Shown: positions 6,306 through 7,104 of the stretch, in pieces
Position numbering within the stretch: position 1 is the first letter of the stretch
Layout: each line of letters opens with the position of its first letter
Source: Frankiaceae bacterium
GTDB taxonomy: Bacteria > Actinomycetota > Actinomycetes > Frankiales > Frankiaceae
Assembly: GCA_030840885.1 (NCBI GenBank)
Contig: JAVEDQ010000483.1
Coordinates: 1 to 7,104, forward strand
Direction of reading: 5' to 3'
Length of the DNA: 7,104 nt
The notes under the pieces: generated by a model
What the model was told of the DNA's origin: nothing
Seen by the model: the letters and a program-made list of their open reading frames with translations, nothing else
Databases searched by the model: none
Position numbers and translations under genes: made by a program

Positions 6306-6335
6306 GGGTCCATGCTGCCACCTAGGGTGCTGCTC
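6306..6335. promoter_or_regulatory. 30-bp divergent promoter region with overlapping -10 elements
   Basis: Only 30 bp separate the start codons of the sirtuin (minus, 6305) and the DUF1697 gene (plus, 6336). The palindrome CCTAGG (6321-6326) gives a plus-strand -10 TAGGGT (6323-6328), ending 7 nt before the plus ATG, and a minus-strand -10 TAGGTG (6324-6319), 13 nt before the sirtuin ATG. The TA step (6323-6324) is common to both. No good -35 box is seen. The plus transcript would be leaderless and the minus one nearly so. Confidence 0.5.
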
Positions 6336-6869
6336 ATGGCCGACGAGACCCCGGCAAGGGTCGCCCTGCTCCTGCGCGGGATCAACGTGGGTAAGCACAA
6401 CCGCATCCCGATGGCTGAGCTGCGCCGCGTCCTCGTTGCGGTGGGCTGCGACGACATCGTCACCTACCTGCAGAGCGGCAACGCCGTCGTGACCGCGGAC
6501 CCGGCTGCGCTCGCAGCTCGGACGGAACAGGCGCTGCGCGACGAGGTCGGGCTCGACGTCCGCGTGCTGCAACGGACCGGACCGCAGCTCGCCGCCGTCG
6601 TCGCCGCGAACCCGTTCCCGGAGCGGGAGGCAACGCCGAAGCAGCTGCACGTGGCGTTCCTCGACACCCCCCTCGACCAGGCGTCGCTCGACGCCGTCGG
6701 CACCCGGCACGGCGACGACGAGCTCGCCCTGGCCGCCGGGGAGCTCTACCTGTCGTACGCCGGCTCGTCCTACGACTCGACGTTGGGGAAGGTGCTGCCA
6801 AAGCTCGGTGTGGTGATGACGGCCCGGAACTGGACGACGGTGCTCAAGCTGGCCGAGCTCACCGCCTGA
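6336..6869 (+). CDS. DUF1697 family protein
   Basis: This 177-aa cytosolic protein belongs to DUF1697, a widespread family of unknown biochemical function. Diagnostic segments are VALLLRGINVGKHNRIPMAE (residues 9-28), TYLQSGNAVV, the central PFPE segment and the C-terminal MTARNWTTVLKLAEL. It is full length for the family and has no signal peptide or membrane segment. The ATG at 6336 starts the family-typical sequence and has a -10 (TAGGGT) 7 nt upstream but no Shine-Dalgarno, consistent with a leaderless mRNA. The frame is open far upstream antisense to the sirtuin, but that part has no protein-like character. No function can be inferred from its neighbours. Confidence 0.93.
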   Translation: MADETPARVALLLRGINVGKHNRIPMAELRRVLVAVGCDDIVTYLQSGNAVVTADPAALAARTEQALRDEVGLDVRVLQRTGPQLAAVVAANPFPEREATPKQLHVAFLDTPLDQASLDAVGTRHGDDELALAAGELYLSYAGSSYDSTLGKVLPKLGVVMTARNWTTVLKLAELTA

Positions 6870-6906
6870 CGCCGATTCGCTCGCCCCGCCCTACGAGCCG
6901 AACCGT

Positions 6907-6941
6907 GGAGATCTTCGCGCACCCACCCGCGAGATGCCTCC
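6907..6941 (+). terminator. Probable terminator after DUF1697
   Basis: GGAG-ATCT-(T)-CGCG (6907-6919) pairs with CGCG-AGAT-(GC)-CTCC (6928-6941). This gives 12 bp with one 1-nt and one 2-nt bulge and an 8-nt loop. It begins 37 nt after the DUF1697 stop. No T-tract follows, so it is a hairpin of the actinobacterial type or an RNA-stability element. Confidence 0.4.
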
Positions 6942-6966
6942 ATGATCTGCACGGAACAGGGATGGC

Positions 6967-7025
6967 CTGGAGGACCACTCGGCAACGCGACTTGGCAAGC
7001 GAGAGCAGGGGGACCACTCGGTAAC
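6967..7025 (+). repeat. Two copies of a 20-nt imperfect direct repeat
   Basis: Copies at 6967-6986 and 7006-7025 share the core GGACCACTCGG followed by CAAC or TAAC, with 17 of 20 positions identical and a 39-bp start-to-start distance. They lie just upstream of a possible gene start at 7035, where tandem operator sites would be expected. The second copy contains a TAA (7022-7024) that closes the reading frame of that candidate. Confidence 0.6.
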
Positions 7026-7034
7026 TTCTTTCAC

Positions 7035-7104
7035 ATGGCGCGGACTTCTGGATCGCGGATCTGCAGATCAGCGATGCCATGGAGGCGAAGATCCGCAGAA
7101 GCAT
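7035..7104 (+). pseudogene. Possible N-terminus of a small protein with an early frameshift, cut by the window edge
   Basis: The frame 7037-7104 reads as a protein-like segment (GADFWIADLQISDAMEAKIR) after an in-frame TAA at 7022-7024, but it has no ATG, GTG or TTG before the internal ATG at 7079. An ATG at 7035 is out of frame by two bases. The bases after it are GCGCGGAC; with one GC fewer the frame would start Met-Ala-Asp-Phe-Trp and continue normally. This suggests a dinucleotide duplication, a sequencing error, or a true start at 7079. There is no good ribosome site. I cannot assign a family. Confidence 0.2.

Noticed and set aside
7058..7069. Perfect 12-bp palindrome GATCTGCAGATC
   Set aside because: It falls in the protein-like segment at the right edge and can arise from its codons; there is no other sign of a binding site.
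6859..7104. 81-codon minus-strand frame at the right edge
   Set aside because: Cys/Arg/Ser-rich translation with no recognisable features, overlapping the DUF1697 terminator and direct repeats.

Overview
The window is very GC-rich DNA with GC-ending codons, TANNNT -10 elements placed 7 nt from start codons (leaderless pattern) and actinobacterial protein families. It therefore looks like a chromosomal piece of a high-GC actinomycete. Order or genus cannot be fixed from the sequence alone. No tRNA, rRNA, CRISPR array, insertion sequence or phage gene was seen.

Left part (1-1521): the N-terminal half of a short-chain dehydrogenase/reductase runs off the left edge on the minus strand. It is divergent from a plus-strand MerR-family regulator. 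Their 128-bp intergenic region carries two dyads, one of which overlaps the probable -10 of the regulator. The MerR gene ends 1 nt from a convergent minus-strand gene, and a 12-bp hairpin covers both stop codons.

Central part (1523-6305, all minus strand, transcribed right to left): a SIRT4-like sirtuin, a STAS-domain anti-anti-sigma factor, a GAF + PP2C (RsbU/SpoIIE-type) phosphatase, a cobalamin-binding protein with the W-x9-EH signature of B12 photoreceptors, an unrecognised 83-aa protein, and an unrecognised protein with a C-terminal membrane anchor. The phosphatase and B12 genes are coupled (TGA-C-ATG). The STAS and phosphatase genes lie 69 nt apart in the same reading frame. The simplest reading is a light- or cobalamin-responsive partner-switching module: the B12 protein senses, the PP2C dephosphorylates the STAS protein, and the STAS protein releases a sigma factor from a kinase/anti-sigma encoded elsewhere. 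The 83-aa gene has a possible SigB/SigF-type promoter, which would fit as an output of such a pathway. A 57-nt hairpin separates it from the membrane-anchored gene.

Right part (6306-7104): the sirtuin is divergent from a DUF1697 gene across only 30 bp that hold overlapping -10 elements. After DUF1697 there is a probable terminator, a 20-nt imperfect direct repeat, and the start of a possible small gene that looks frameshifted and runs off the right edge.
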